Assembly (NCBI RefSeq): GCF_902502825.2
Contig: NZ_LR723670.1
Span: 2,480,001 to 2,544,000 of the forward strand
Origin: Pseudorhizobium flavum
Lineage (GTDB): Bacteria; Pseudomonadota; Alphaproteobacteria; Rhizobiales; Rhizobiaceae
Reading direction: 5' to 3'
DNA: 64,000 nt
Part shown: piece by piece, positions 44,742-53,041 of the stretch
Position numbering within the stretch: position 1 is the stretch's first letter
Layout: every line of letters starts with the position of its first letter
Program-made: the position numbers and the translations under genes
The notes under the pieces: generated by a model
The model's input: the letters and a program-made list of their open reading frames with translations, nothing else
What the model was told of the DNA's origin: nothing
The model's database searches: none

Positions 44742-44776
44742 TCCCGGCGTTACAGCCCATCGCCGTAACGCCGGGA
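44742..44776 (+). terminator. Intercistronic hairpin between xylF and xylH
   Basis: TCCCGGCGTTAC at 44742-44753 pairs perfectly with GTAACGCCGGGA at 44765-44776 (12 bp, 11-base loop), followed by a short TTTG. It sits 23 bases after the xylF stop. Such stems between binding-protein and permease genes commonly act as partial terminators or 3' stabilisers, making the binding protein more abundant. Confidence 0.75.
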
Positions 44777-44880
44777 TTTGTCATTGAAGGGGCGGTTCTC
44801 GACGATCCGCCCGCAGACGGCGCACTCCCGATTGGATGCAAGACGTCCCGGATGCGCTCAAGAGGTGGGGAACGGCAGGA

Positions 44881-46194
44881 ATGGCCGATACGATGCATTC
44901 TACGACAACCGGCGGGCCGCGCCATGCGGATGCCAACCCGGTAACGCGCTTCTTCCGCGCCACCGAGATCGACACACGCCTTCTCGGCATGATCGGTGCG
45001 CTGCTGATCATCTGGCTGGGCTTTCACTTCCTGACGGGCGGGCTGTTCCTGACGCCCCGCAACCTGTGGAACCTGACCGTACAGACATCGTCGGTGGCGG
45101 TCATGGCCACCGGCATGGTGCTCGTCATCGTCACTCGCAACATCGACCTTTCGGTGGGCTCCATCCTCGGCTTCACCGGCATGATCATGGGCGTGATGCA
45201 GGCGCAGATCCTCCCGCAGCTGCTCGGTTTCAATCATCCCGCCATCTGGATCGTAGCGCTTGCGACGGGCCTGCTGGTGGGCGCAATGATCGGTGCATTG
45301 CAGGGATCGATCATTGCCTTCCTCGGCGTCCCCTCCTTCATCGTCACGCTGGGCGGGCTGCTCATCTGGCGTGGCGCCACATGGTTCGTCACCAGTGGCC
45401 AGACGGTCGCGCCGATGAACCCGACATTCCGACTGATGGGCGGGGGCACGGAGGGCTCGATCGGCGCCACCTGGAGCTGGATCGTCGGCCTCGTCGCCTG
45501 CCTTGCCATCATCGCGGCCATCATCAACGCGCGCCGGCAGCGCAAACGCTTTGCCTTCCCCCGCAAGCCTGTCTGGGCCGAGTACGTGATCGGTGCCATC
45601 AGCTGTCTGGTCGTTCTGGGTGTGGTGCAGGTGGCCAACAGCTACTACTGGCCCGTCGCCATTGCCCGCCGATACGCGGAAGCCAGCGGCATCGACTGGC
45701 CGGAGGGCGGCCTCCTGATCTCGCACGGCATCGCCATTCCCGTGCTGATCGCGATCGGCGTCGGCATCGTCATGACCTTCATCGCCACCCGCCTGCGGTT
45801 CGGCCGCTACGTCTTTGCCATCGGCGGCAATCCGGAGGCGGCAGAGCTGGCCGGCATCAAGACCCGCTGGGTGACCGTCCGCATCTTCGCGCTGATGGGC
45901 ATGCTCTGCGCCATCGCCGCCGCCATCTCCACGGCCCGCCTGAACGCGGCGACGAATGCGCAAGGTGAACTGGACGAACTCTACACGATCGCGGCCGCCG
46001 TGATCGGCGGAACCTCGCTCTCGGGCGGCATGGGCACGATCGCCGGCGCCATGCTCGGCGCGCTGGTCATGCAGTCCCTTCAGTCCGGCATGGTGTTGCT
46101 CGGCATCGACACGCCGCTGCAGCGCATCGTCGTCGGTGCGGTCCTGGTGCTCGCCGTCTGGCTCGACACCGTCTACCGCGCCCGCGCCAAGTAA
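44881..46194 (+). CDS. xylH: D-xylose ABC transporter permease
   Basis: Inner membrane permease, 437 residues. Eleven or more hydrophobic segments, with a long loop of about 75 residues between helices near 210-290 that distinguishes XylH from the shorter ribose permeases. The BPD_transp_2 signature [29 protein letters not shown] lies near 360-388 (quoted in part: [19 protein letters not shown]). ATG at 44881 is preceded by GGGGAACGGCAGGA; an upstream in-frame ATG at 44836 has no binding site. Followed 14 bases later by xylG. Confidence 0.93.
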   Translation: MADTMHSTTTGGPRHADANPVTRFFRATEIDTRLLGMIGALLIIWLGFHFLTGGLFLTPRNLWNLTVQTSSVAVMATGMVLVIVTRNIDLSVGSILGFTGMIMGVMQAQILPQLLGFNHPAIWIVALATGLLVGAMIGALQGSIIAFLGVPSFIVTLGGLLIWRGATWFVTSGQTVAPMNPTFRLMGGGTEGSIGATWSWIVGLVACLAIIAAIINARRQRKRFAFPRKPVWAEYVIGAISCLVVLGVVQVANSYYWPVAIARRYAEASGIDWPEGGLLISHGIAIPVLIAIGVGIVMTFIATRLRFGRYVFAIGGNPEAAELAGIKTRWVTVRIFALMGMLCAIAAAISTARLNAATNAQGELDELYTIAAAVIGGTSLSGGMGTIAGAMLGALVMQSLQSGMVLLGIDTPLQRIVVGAVLVLAVWLDTVYRARAK

Positions 46195-46208
46195 CAGGAG
46201 TTTTCATC

Positions 46209-46994
46209 GTGACGGACCAACACACTCCGCTCGTGGAAATGCGGAATATTTCCATCTCATTCGGCGGGATCCATGCCGTTGAGAACGCGAGCATCGACCT
46301 TTATCCGGGCGAGGTCGTCGCCCTGCTCGGCCACAACGGCGCCGGCAAGTCGACCCTGATCAAGATCCTGTCGGGCGCCTATCGCCGCGATGCCGGCGAG
46401 ATTCTGATCAACGGCGAGCCTGCCGACATCAAGAACCCGCGAGACGCCAAGAAGTTCGGCATTGAGACGATCTACCAGACGCTCGCCGTTGCCGATAACG
46501 TCGATGCCGCCGCCAACCTTTATCTCGGCCGCGAACTGCAGACGGCCTGGGGCACGCTCGACGATGTCGCCATGGAAGCCAATGCGCGCAAGGTGATGGG
46601 GCGTCTCAACCCCAACTTCAAGCGCTTCAAGGAACCGGTGAAGGCGCTTTCGGGCGGCCAGCGGCAGTCGGTGGCGATCGCACGTGCGATCCTCTTCGAC
46701 GCCCGCATCCTCATCATGGACGAGCCGACGGCAGCGCTCGGGCCGCATGAGACGGCGCAGGTGGGCGACCTCATCAAGCAGTTGAAGAAGGAAGGCATCG
46801 GCATCTTCCTGATCAGCCACGACATCCACGACGTCTTCGACCTCGCCGACCGCGTCTTCGTCATGAAGAACGGACAGGTGGTGGGCCATGCCCGCACAGA
46901 GGACGTGACTAAGGACGAGGTGCTCGGCATGATCATCCTCGGCAAGTGCCCGCCCGGCGCCACGCCTGGGCCGGGTGCAATGATGATGGCATGA
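46209..46994 (+). CDS. xylG: Xylose-type ABC transporter ATPase, single-domain
   Basis: ATPase of the xylose importer. It has one nucleotide-binding domain of 261 residues: Walker [10 protein letters not shown] near 42, signature ALSGGQRQ near 147, Walker [13 protein letters not shown] near 168 and switch His in LISHD near 200. Enteric XylG has two such domains (about 510 residues), so a homodimer is needed here; single-domain XylG is known in rhizobia. GTG start at 46209, eight bases after AGGAG. The C-terminus is Pro/Gly/Met-rich. Ends in a terminator. Confidence 0.92.
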   Translation: MTDQHTPLVEMRNISISFGGIHAVENASIDLYPGEVVALLGHNGAGKSTLIKILSGAYRRDAGEILINGEPADIKNPRDAKKFGIETIYQTLAVADNVDAAANLYLGRELQTAWGTLDDVAMEANARKVMGRLNPNFKRFKEPVKALSGGQRQSVAIARAILFDARILIMDEPTAALGPHETAQVGDLIKQLKKEGIGIFLISHDIHDVFDLADRVFVMKNGQVVGHARTEDVTKDEVLGMIILGKCPPGATPGPGAMMMA

Positions 46995-46996
46995 AT

Positions 46997-47023
46997 GGGG
47001 GGCTCTTCGGAGCCCCTTCCCTT
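46997..47023 (+). terminator. Rho-independent terminator of the xyl operon
   Basis: GGGGCTC at 46997-47003, tetraloop TTCG, GAGCCCC at 47008-47014, then TTCCCTTTCT. It lies directly after the xylG stop at 46994. Confidence 0.85.
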
Positions 47024-47037
47024 TCTGCCCGCTCGTG

Positions 47038-47733
47038 TCACCACTCGATCGCGCTGCCGTCATAGGCGAAGAACCGCCCGCTCTGGGCCGGCTGCAAACC
47101 GTCCAGCACGTCGAGCAGCATCCGCGCCGAATGATCGGGGGACAGGCGCTCGCGCCCCGCGCTGTAAGGCTCCGACAACGGCGTCGTCACCGTACCGGGA
47201 TGAAGCGCCGCAATCACCGCCTGCGGATGCGTCCGCGCCGCCTCGATGGCGGTGGTCCGGACGATCTGGTTGAGCGCCGCCTTCGAGGCCCTGTAGGAGA
47301 TCCAGCCGCCGAGCCGGTTGTCGCCGATCGAGCCGACCCGGGCAGACAGGGTCGCGAAGACCGCCCGGCGATCGCGGCGCAGGAGCGGCAGGAAGTGCTT
47401 GAAGATGAGCGCCGGCCCGATCGCGTTGACGGCAAACTGCTTCGCCATCGCCTGCGGATCGAGCACGCGGATGGTTTTTTCGGGCCCGATGCCGTCGATC
47501 GTCAGAGCGCCCGTCGCGTCGAACACGAGATCGAACGGCGTGCCGTCACGCAGCCTTTCAGCGGCAGCGGCAATGGTGCCCTCCTCCGTCAGGTCGAGAC
47601 CGTCGTCGCGGCGCGACAACGTCTCGACGCCGCCGCAGCCGGGCTCGTCCCGCAGCAGCTCCGCCGCGGCCGCACCAATCCCGCCGCTCGCGCCGACGAC
47701 CAAGGCACGGTATCCCGATGGCAGAGACTTCAT
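47038..47733 (-). CDS. Short-chain dehydrogenase/reductase (CsgA-like)
   Basis: A 231-residue SDR. It has VVGASGGIGAAAAELL at the N-terminus (variant T/V-G-x3-G-x-G), the active-site Tyr/Lys in ISYRASKAALNQ near 147, and LHPGTVTTPLSEPY near 175, the pattern seen in C-factor/YciK-like SDRs. ATG at 47733 lies beside AAGGGGAAGG; another ATG at 47748 is possible. Converges with xylG across the terminator. Substrate unknown. Confidence 0.86.
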   Translation of the reverse strand: MKSLPSGYRALVVGASGGIGAAAAELLRDEPGCGGVETLSRRDDGLDLTEEGTIAAAAERLRDGTPFDLVFDATGALTIDGIGPEKTIRVLDPQAMAKQFAVNAIGPALIFKHFLPLLRRDRRAVFATLSARVGSIGDNRLGGWISYRASKAALNQIVRTTAIEAARTHPQAVIAALHPGTVTTPLSEPYSAGRERLSPDHSARMLLDVLDGLQPAQSGRFFAYDGSAIEW

Positions 47734-47943
47734 CCTTCCCCTTGGCATTGCCCGCTCGCCTTGACCGCAGACGCGGCTGCGGCCGCCTGACCGGCCTTAT
47801 CATGACCCTGTACGAGGCGCTCCGGCCACCGGTTCAGGCGCGCGATCTATTTTCCGCGCCAACCAATCATGGGCATTGATGCCGGCCGCATCCTGGGTTA
47901 AGTACCAGCCATCGGAGCGGCGAGCGAGACTCGCCGGCGGTTA

Positions 47944-48020
47944 GCACCCGTAGCTCAGCTGGATAGAGTGTTGGATTCCGATTCCAAAGGTCACAGGTTC
48001 GAATCCTGTCGGGTGCACCA
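47944..48020 (+). tRNA. tRNA-Arg (anticodon CCG)
   Basis: A 77-base tRNA with CCA encoded. Acceptor stem GCACCCG/CGGGTGC, D-arm GCTCAGCTGGATAGAGT, anticodon stem TTGGA/TCCAA with loop TTCCGAT, so anticodon CCG reading the Arg codon CGG, and T-arm ACAGG-TTCGAAT-CCTGT. The last 30 bases are overlapped on the other strand by the 3' end of a large serine recombinase gene, marking this tRNA as the boundary of an integrated element. Confidence 0.97.
47991..48020. other. Likely chromosome-element junction (att site) at the tRNA-Arg 3' end
   Basis: The 30 bases shared by the tRNA T-arm/acceptor/CCA and the recombinase 3' end lie exactly where composition changes from GC-rich core genome to lower-GC accessory DNA. 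I could not find a second copy of this sequence elsewhere in the window, so the other junction is either outside it or, as usual for serine integrases, shares only a very short core. Confidence 0.45.
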
Positions 48021-49754
48021 ATTGCGTTTATATCTGCGAACCGCGTTTTCGCTGCCTAATCCGACATTGATATTGGCTTCGCGGGTGATCTCACCTTTCA
48101 GATCAGATAGCCTACCAACGATGCTGATTTCGCCGCTGCCTACTTCTACGCGGGCAACTACTGCAGCAAGATAACTTTTCATGCTGGCTCGGTTCGATTG
48201 CCGCAACCGCTTAATGATCAAATTCGAAAACCAGTTAATTTGCTGCTCGGTGATCGAGACGTCGTTTCCCCCGCTCGCCATCAGCACTTTCAAACCGTTC
48301 CGGTGTCGAGTCAGGTCACGTTCTAATTCTGCCAGCTTGCCGAGCAAAATCGGTTCGCTTCCAAGGGATTCGGAACTGGCGACAGCAGCCAACAAGTTTC
48401 TATACGCGCGTTCTGAGGTCTCCAATTCAACTCGAATTTCATTCGCGCGCTCCTCACCGCGTCTTCCGGCTACCTCAATCTTTTCGTTCATCGAATCGAG
48501 AATGCCGCGCAGCCTATCTGGCACGAGCACATTTGCGATGACCGCCTCTACCACGAAGTCATCTAGTTGCTGTTCCGGCACGGTTGCCCCGTTACAAGTA
48601 TGACGGCCCTGTTTTGCAACGCGGGAACAGTGATAGTATCTATAAATCGCTCCCGAGCGGCCCGTGCCCGTGCGGAGTGTCATCGTTGACCCGCATTCAC
48701 AGTGCACGAGCCCAGATAGCAACAGCGGACTACTCACTGTCTTCGCTGTCCCTTTACGAGGATTTTTCGAGCGAAGCAGCTTTTGCAGTTCGGCGAACTC
48801 ATCAGGTGTGATGATTGGCGGCACCGGAATTTCTACAATCTCAGCGGCTACCGGCGTCCATCGTTTGGCCTTGGCGTTTTGGTTATATAACTTTCTTCCC
48901 ATATAAATGGGGTTGGTCAACATTGAGTGTATGTAGTTGGTCGAGAACGGCGCGCCTGACCGAGTGCGGTAGCCCGCGTTGTTAAGGTAATTGACGATGG
49001 CCTTGATGCCGAGAGCAGGACCGTCGCCATTTCCATACAGAGCGAGATGGAGTATTTTCGCTGCCAGCGGCCTCTCATTCTCGTCGACTACGACGCGTTT
49101 CCGTCGCGGATTAAGCTCGTCAGGTTGCAACTTATAGCCTAGTGACTGGACACCTCCGACGGCGTATCCTTCTTTTGCCATCGCCGTCATGGTTCTGGTA
49201 ACATCGGTCGAAGTTCGCCTAGAATGATACTCGTCGAATACAGCTGTCGTGTTTTCTGCGATAAACCCACCCGTATCATTAGAAAACTGCTGCGTCAGAC
49301 TGACGACTTCAACGCCATTTTCGTACAGTTGATTTGTAACGCGATTATAGTCCGCGACGTTGCGAGCGAATCTGCTGATGGAGTGAACAATAATTTTCTG
49401 AACCGGCTTTGATGAATCCAGAGCCTCGGCAATCATCCGCTGAAACTGAGGCCGATCCGCAGTTTTGGCAGATAGCCCCGGCTCGATAAACGTCTTAAGG
49501 ACCGTCCATCCGTTCTCAGCTGCGCGCGCCCTGGCCTGACGCTCCTGATCAGGTAAAGAGAGATCACTTATAACGCTCTTATTGTCGGAAACTCTGCAGT
49601 AGATAAAAACGGCAGGATTGGTAGTGCTTTCGATTGAAGGCCGCGAGCTTGATGCTTCGATTTGTTGTCGCCTCGCCTCTACCGAAAGGCGTTTTGAGGA
49701 ACTGCTATCCGACGACAAATTTTCGCTTTGTTGCATACGTTTTCTTCTAGCCAT
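47991..49754 (-). CDS. Large serine recombinase (integrase of the island)
   Basis: Site-specific recombinase of 587 residues that likely integrated the adjoining DNA. The N-terminal resolvase domain (about 45-190) has the YCRVS motif with the nucleophilic Ser, then HSISRFARN; the recombinase domain (about 200-310; GYAVGG, GIKAIVNYLNNAGYRTRSG) and a zinc ribbon (HCECGSTM and YHCSRVAKQGRHTC near 370-400) follow, with a coiled-coil region near 430-500. The last residues WCTRQDSNL are encoded by the antisense of the tRNA-Arg 3' end. The ATG at 49754 follows AAAAGG; an upstream ATG at 49820 is possible. Codon use is less GC-rich than the flanking genes, supporting transfer. Confidence 0.92.
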   Translation of the reverse strand: MARRKRMQQSENLSSDSSSSKRLSVEARRQQIEASSSRPSIESTTNPAVFIYCRVSDNKSVISDLSLPDQERQARARAAENGWTVLKTFIEPGLSAKTADRPQFQRMIAEALDSSKPVQKIIVHSISRFARNVADYNRVTNQLYENGVEVVSLTQQFSNDTGGFIAENTTAVFDEYHSRRTSTDVTRTMTAMAKEGYAVGGVQSLGYKLQPDELNPRRKRVVVDENERPLAAKILHLALYGNGDGPALGIKAIVNYLNNAGYRTRSGAPFSTNYIHSMLTNPIYMGRKLYNQNAKAKRWTPVAAEIVEIPVPPIITPDEFAELQKLLRSKNPRKGTAKTVSSPLLLSGLVHCECGSTMTLRTGTGRSGAIYRYYHCSRVAKQGRHTCNGATVPEQQLDDFVVEAVIANVLVPDRLRGILDSMNEKIEVAGRRGEERANEIRVELETSERAYRNLLAAVASSESLGSEPILLGKLAELERDLTRHRNGLKVLMASGGNDVSITEQQINWFSNLIIKRLRQSNRASMKSYLAAVVARVEVGSGEISIVGRLSDLKGEITREANINVGLGSENAVRRYKRNWCTRQDSNL

Positions 49755-49804
49755 CCGTATCGACCTTTTAGTGAAACGTAGAAAACTGGGGACACCCCAG
49801 ACGG

Positions 49805-50092
49805 CTATTTCAAGGGCCATCCATCGCCATTTAAGCTAGGAAATATGGACCGAAGTTCTTCGTGCAGCGCCGTCAGCAAAGCGGTCGTTTCCAGATTGGA
49901 AAATGCCTCCCCGTTGGCAAAATCACAGAGTAGAACCCGTTTGGCTCGCGGCTTAGCTCGCCTGATGTTCTCTTTGCGAAATCTTTTCTTACCGGTTCTC
50001 GTCGGTGTTGAATCGCGGGCTAGTGCCATATCGAGCCCAGTCGGATTCTTGGCGTCGCCACCAGCGTGGCGGCTATCTTGGTATTTTCTCAT
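49805..50092 (-). CDS. Small basic protein upstream of the recombinase
   Basis: A 95-residue Arg/Lys-rich protein: the first ~50 residues are strongly basic (TRTGKKRFRKENIRRAKPRAKR) and the rest contains an acidic amphipathic helix (NLETTALLTALHEELRSIF). It is directly upstream of the recombinase on the same strand (about 50 bases to the chosen start, overlapping the alternative one). I do not recognise a family. A role as DNA-binding recombination directionality factor is conceivable only from size, charge and position. Confidence 0.5.
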   Translation of the reverse strand: MRKYQDSRHAGGDAKNPTGLDMALARDSTPTRTGKKRFRKENIRRAKPRAKRVLLCDFANGEAFSNLETTALLTALHEELRSIFPSLNGDGWPLK

Positions 50093-50595
50093 CTCAATGC
50101 TCCATCCTACCTACAGGCTACAGAGGGTAATGTGAGGCACTCTCAAAACTCGTTGCGGTACATGTCTGCATTCAATTGCGAGATGAAGGCTGTAATACTA
50201 TGTTTGTTTTGTAAATACCGCGATGACCTATGTTTAAAGTTTGGAGCACCAGAATATTGTCAACATTTCAGAGCTAAATGCCTATATTTTGCATTTTTTT
50301 GATATTAAATTTTGGCTGAACTTCTTCTTGAGAAGGAGTTTTTTTATCTTTGATTCGCAGCTTATTTTTTTGCCTGCTCCAAAACTCCTTATGCCTTTCC
50401 GCGATCACGTTTTCGTGAATGCGGGCAGGCGTCTTTCATGCCGTCTTTTGTGTGGTGCGGGCTCGGGGGCAAGCTGGTCGATATCGCATCCGCCTGCTCG
50501 GCACAAAGGCGGTAACCGGTGTTCTAACCCCACATTGGCAGCCGCTGCCTGATCTGTGATCGAGTTTCCATGGATGAGAGACAAGGAGTTTCTCC
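50093..50595. other. AT-rich intergenic stretch at the start of the island
   Basis: About 500 bases, much of it AT-rich, unlike the rest of the window. A probable terminator lies at 50318-50345 (AACTTCTTC-TTGA-GAAGGAGTT then T7, one wobble). Short open frames here lack ribosome binding sites and look random. The left end of the IS66-type element is probably inside, near 50471. Confidence 0.6.
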
Positions 50596-50985
50596 ATGGA
50601 GAGTACGTTGGAGCTTCTCACAACGCGGCGGAGCAGGCGTGAATCTCACCGCCGATGGCCTGACGAGGTCAAGGTGCGGATTGTTTCGGAGAGCTTGCGT
50701 CCGGGCTTAGCGGTCAATGAAGTCGCGCGGCGCTACGGGCTGAAGGCCAACCACCTGTCATCGTGGAGAACACTCGCGCGGCGGGGCAAGCTGGTGTTGC
50801 CAGAGCCTGGGGACGCGGTAGAGTTCGCGGCCATTGTTGTCGATACTCCAGCGCCGGAGCCGCTGACCGTCAAGGTGGCTTCCCGTGCCGAGATCGTCGT
50901 CGGTCCAGTTACGATCCGTCTTGAGGAAGGGGCATCCGCGTCCCGGATCGCAGTCATTGCCCGCGCCCTGGCGGCGGCGATATGA
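50596..50985 (+). CDS. tnpA: IS66 accessory protein TnpA
   Basis: A 129-residue DNA-binding accessory protein of IS66 elements. It has the HTH_8-like helix-turn-helix (about 20-62: RWPDEVKVRIVSESLRPG, then EVARRYGLKANHLSSW) and the C-terminal VGPVTIRLEEGASASRIAVIARAL segment conserved in IS66 OrfA. Strong ribosome binding site ACAAGGAG; its stop overlaps tnpB by four bases. Confidence 0.92.
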   Translation: MESTLELLTTRRSRRESHRRWPDEVKVRIVSESLRPGLAVNEVARRYGLKANHLSSWRTLARRGKLVLPEPGDAVEFAAIVVDTPAPEPLTVKVASRAEIVVGPVTIRLEEGASASRIAVIARALAAAI

Positions 50986-51335
50986 TCTTTCCGTTGCACC
51001 GCGTGCGGATCATGGTAGCGACCAAGCCGGTGGATTTCCGCAAGGGTCATGACGGGTTGGCGGCGCTGGTGAAGAACGAGCTGCACAAGGACCCGTTCAC
51101 CGGAACGGGCTTCGTGTTCCGGTCACGGAAGGCAGACCGGTTGAAGCTAATCTACTGGGATGGTTCCGGCATTGTCATGGCCTACAAGAGGCTGGAAGAT
51201 CACACGTTCACCTGGCCCGGCATCAAGGATGGCCTGATGACGCCGACCCATGCCCAGTTCGAAGCCCTGTTTGCAGGCCTCGATTGGCGGCGGATTCATG
51301 CCATCCAGACGAAAACCCCAGAGGCCATCGAATAG
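50982..51335 (+). CDS. tnpB: IS66 accessory protein TnpB
   Basis: The 117-residue IS66 OrfB. It begins MIFPLHRVRIMVATKPVDFRKG (the KPVDFRKGHDGLAALV region is diagnostic) and continues with FVFRSRKADRLKLIYWDGSGI and LDWRRIHAIQT at the end. Required for transposition in characterised members, biochemical role unclear. Translationally coupled to tnpA. Confidence 0.95.
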   Translation: MIFPLHRVRIMVATKPVDFRKGHDGLAALVKNELHKDPFTGTGFVFRSRKADRLKLIYWDGSGIVMAYKRLEDHTFTWPGIKDGLMTPTHAQFEALFAGLDWRRIHAIQTKTPEAIE

Positions 51336-51452
51336 CTGCGGCACGATGACTCAGCAGGGCAAATTCCAAAGGCAAATCGGCTCGGGATTTGGTAGCTTCC
51401 TGCCATCTTTGATGCCGCCGACCTTCCCGACGATGTTGCCGCCCTGAAGGCG

Positions 51453-52991
51453 ATGCTGATCGCGGCGCAGGTGCGCGAGGCGGCGAAGGACGTCGCGATA
51501 GCGAGCAAGGACGAGCACATTGCCCGGAGGGACGAGCGGATAGAGCGGCTTGAGAAGCTGGTTGCAGCATTCAAGCAGGTAGCCTTCGGACGCAAGTCCG
51601 AGAAGACCGATCCCGACCAATTCGATCTGGCACTGGAAGACCTGGAAACGGCAATGGCCGCGATCCATGCCGAGGATGAGGCGGACACTCCTGCTGGAAA
51701 CAGTATCGCCAAGCCACGCATTATCAATCGCGGCTCCCTTCCGAAGCATCTCCCGCGTGTCGAAGAGGTGATCGAGCCGGAAAGCCTGATCTGTGCCTGC
51801 GGCGGTTGCCTGCATTCCATTGGCGAGGATGTCTCCGAGCGACTGGACGTCATCCCGGCACAGTTCCGCGTCATTGTCACCCGTCGTCCCAAATATGCGT
51901 GCCGTACCTGCACTGACGGGGTTGTTCAGGCCCCAGCTCCCGCACGGCTGATCCAGGCAGGGCTGCCGACGGAAGCCACCATCGCCCATGTGCTGGTCTC
52001 CAAGTATGCCGATCATCTTCCGCTCTATCGGCAGGCCCAGATCATGAGCCGCCAGGGCATCGATCTCGACCGATCAACGCTGGCCGACTGGGTCGGTCGG
52101 GCAGCCTATGAACTACGGCCCGTCTTTGATGCACTGATTGCCGACCTGAAGCGTTCGTCCAAGCTGTTCATGGACGAGACCCGTGCTCCAGTGCTCGATC
52201 CCGGCTCGCGTAAAACCAAGACCGGATATTTCTGGGCGTTGGCTCGGGATGATCGTCCATGGGGCGGCGGTGCTCCGCCAGGCGTCGCGTTCACGTACGC
52301 TCCCGGGCGCGGGGGTATTCACGCCGAGCGGATATTGAAGGGCTTCTCCGGCATCCTGCAGGTCGATGGCTATGCCGGATACAACAGGCTGATCGCGCCA
52401 GAGCGAATTGGCCCGGACATTCGGCTCGCCTATTGCTGGGCGCATGCCCGCCGCAAGCTGGTGGAGATCACCGGCAATGGCTCAGCCCCCATTGCCGAGG
52501 ACGGCATCAAGCGCATCGGTAAACTGTATCGGATCGAAGCTGAATTGCGCGGCCTTGGTCCGGAGGCTCGCCTTGAAGGTCGGCTGGAACGGTCAGCGCT
52601 ATTGGTAGCCGACATGCATGCCTGGCTCATCCATAACCGCGCCCGTGTCGCGACAAAATCGCCGCTCGGCGAAGCCTTGGCCTATCTCGCCAAATACTGG
52701 GATGGCCTGAAGCTCTTCCTGAACGACGGTCGCATCGAGATCGACAACAACAGCGTCGAGCGGACCATCCGGCCCATCGCCCTCAATCGGAAGAACGTTC
52801 TCTTTGCAGGCCATGACGCGGCAGCAGAGAATTGGGCGACAATCGCCTCGCTGATCAAAACCTGCAAATTCAATGCCGTCGATCCGCTGGCCTATTTGAC
52901 TGCGACGCTCACCGCCATCGTCAACGGTCACAGGCAGAGTTGCATCGATGAGCTTTTACCGTGGAATTATTCGGGACGAACAAACGGCTGA
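51453..52991 (+). CDS. tnpC: IS66 DDE transposase TnpC
   Basis: The transposase, 512 residues from the first ATG. An N-terminal leucine-rich coiled coil (about 1-50) precedes the IS66 zinc-finger domain (CACGGCLH and CRTC near 110-150) and the DDE catalytic region: first Asp in LFMDETRAP near 230, second in LQVDGYAGYN near 305, and Glu in NDGRIEIDNNSVERTIRP near 425-442. The frame is open to a TAG about 50 bases upstream, so a non-ATG start may add a few residues (ADLPDDVAALKA). Looks intact. Confidence 0.93.
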   Translation: MLIAAQVREAAKDVAIASKDEHIARRDERIERLEKLVAAFKQVAFGRKSEKTDPDQFDLALEDLETAMAAIHAEDEADTPAGNSIAKPRIINRGSLPKHLPRVEEVIEPESLICACGGCLHSIGEDVSERLDVIPAQFRVIVTRRPKYACRTCTDGVVQAPAPARLIQAGLPTEATIAHVLVSKYADHLPLYRQAQIMSRQGIDLDRSTLADWVGRAAYELRPVFDALIADLKRSSKLFMDETRAPVLDPGSRKTKTGYFWALARDDRPWGGGAPPGVAFTYAPGRGGIHAERILKGFSGILQVDGYAGYNRLIAPERIGPDIRLAYCWAHARRKLVEITGNGSAPIAEDGIKRIGKLYRIEAELRGLGPEARLEGRLERSALLVADMHAWLIHNRARVATKSPLGEALAYLAKYWDGLKLFLNDGRIEIDNNSVERTIRPIALNRKNVLFAGHDAAAENWATIASLIKTCKFNAVDPLAYLTATLTAIVNGHRQSCIDELLPWNYSGRTNG

Positions 52992-53041
52992 AGTCTGCTG
53001 TCGGCCCAAACCGGTCATGTGCGACCAGCTTTTGGCTGCTG

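Larger units (their letters stand above)
50471..53031 (+). mobile_element. IS66-family insertion sequence
   Basis: About 2.56 kb holding the three standard IS66 genes tnpA, tnpB and tnpC in order, all apparently intact. A 10-bp inverted repeat, AAGCTGGTCG at 50471-50480 and its complement at 53022-53031, is placed as terminal repeats would be (125 bases before tnpA, 40 after tnpC) and I use it as provisional ends. I could not find the 8-bp target duplication expected for the family, so the ends are approximate. The right end is only about 10 bases from the chrA stop. Confidence 0.75.

Noticed and set aside
43684..45963. A 759-codon open frame on the minus strand opposite xylF/xylH
   Set aside because: Shadow of the xylFH genes; Arg/Gly/His/Asp-rich repetitive translation with no domain.
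50066..50302. A 78-codon plus-strand frame in the AT-rich stretch
   Set aside because: No ribosome binding site, no similarity, and overlaps the start of the divergent basic-protein gene.
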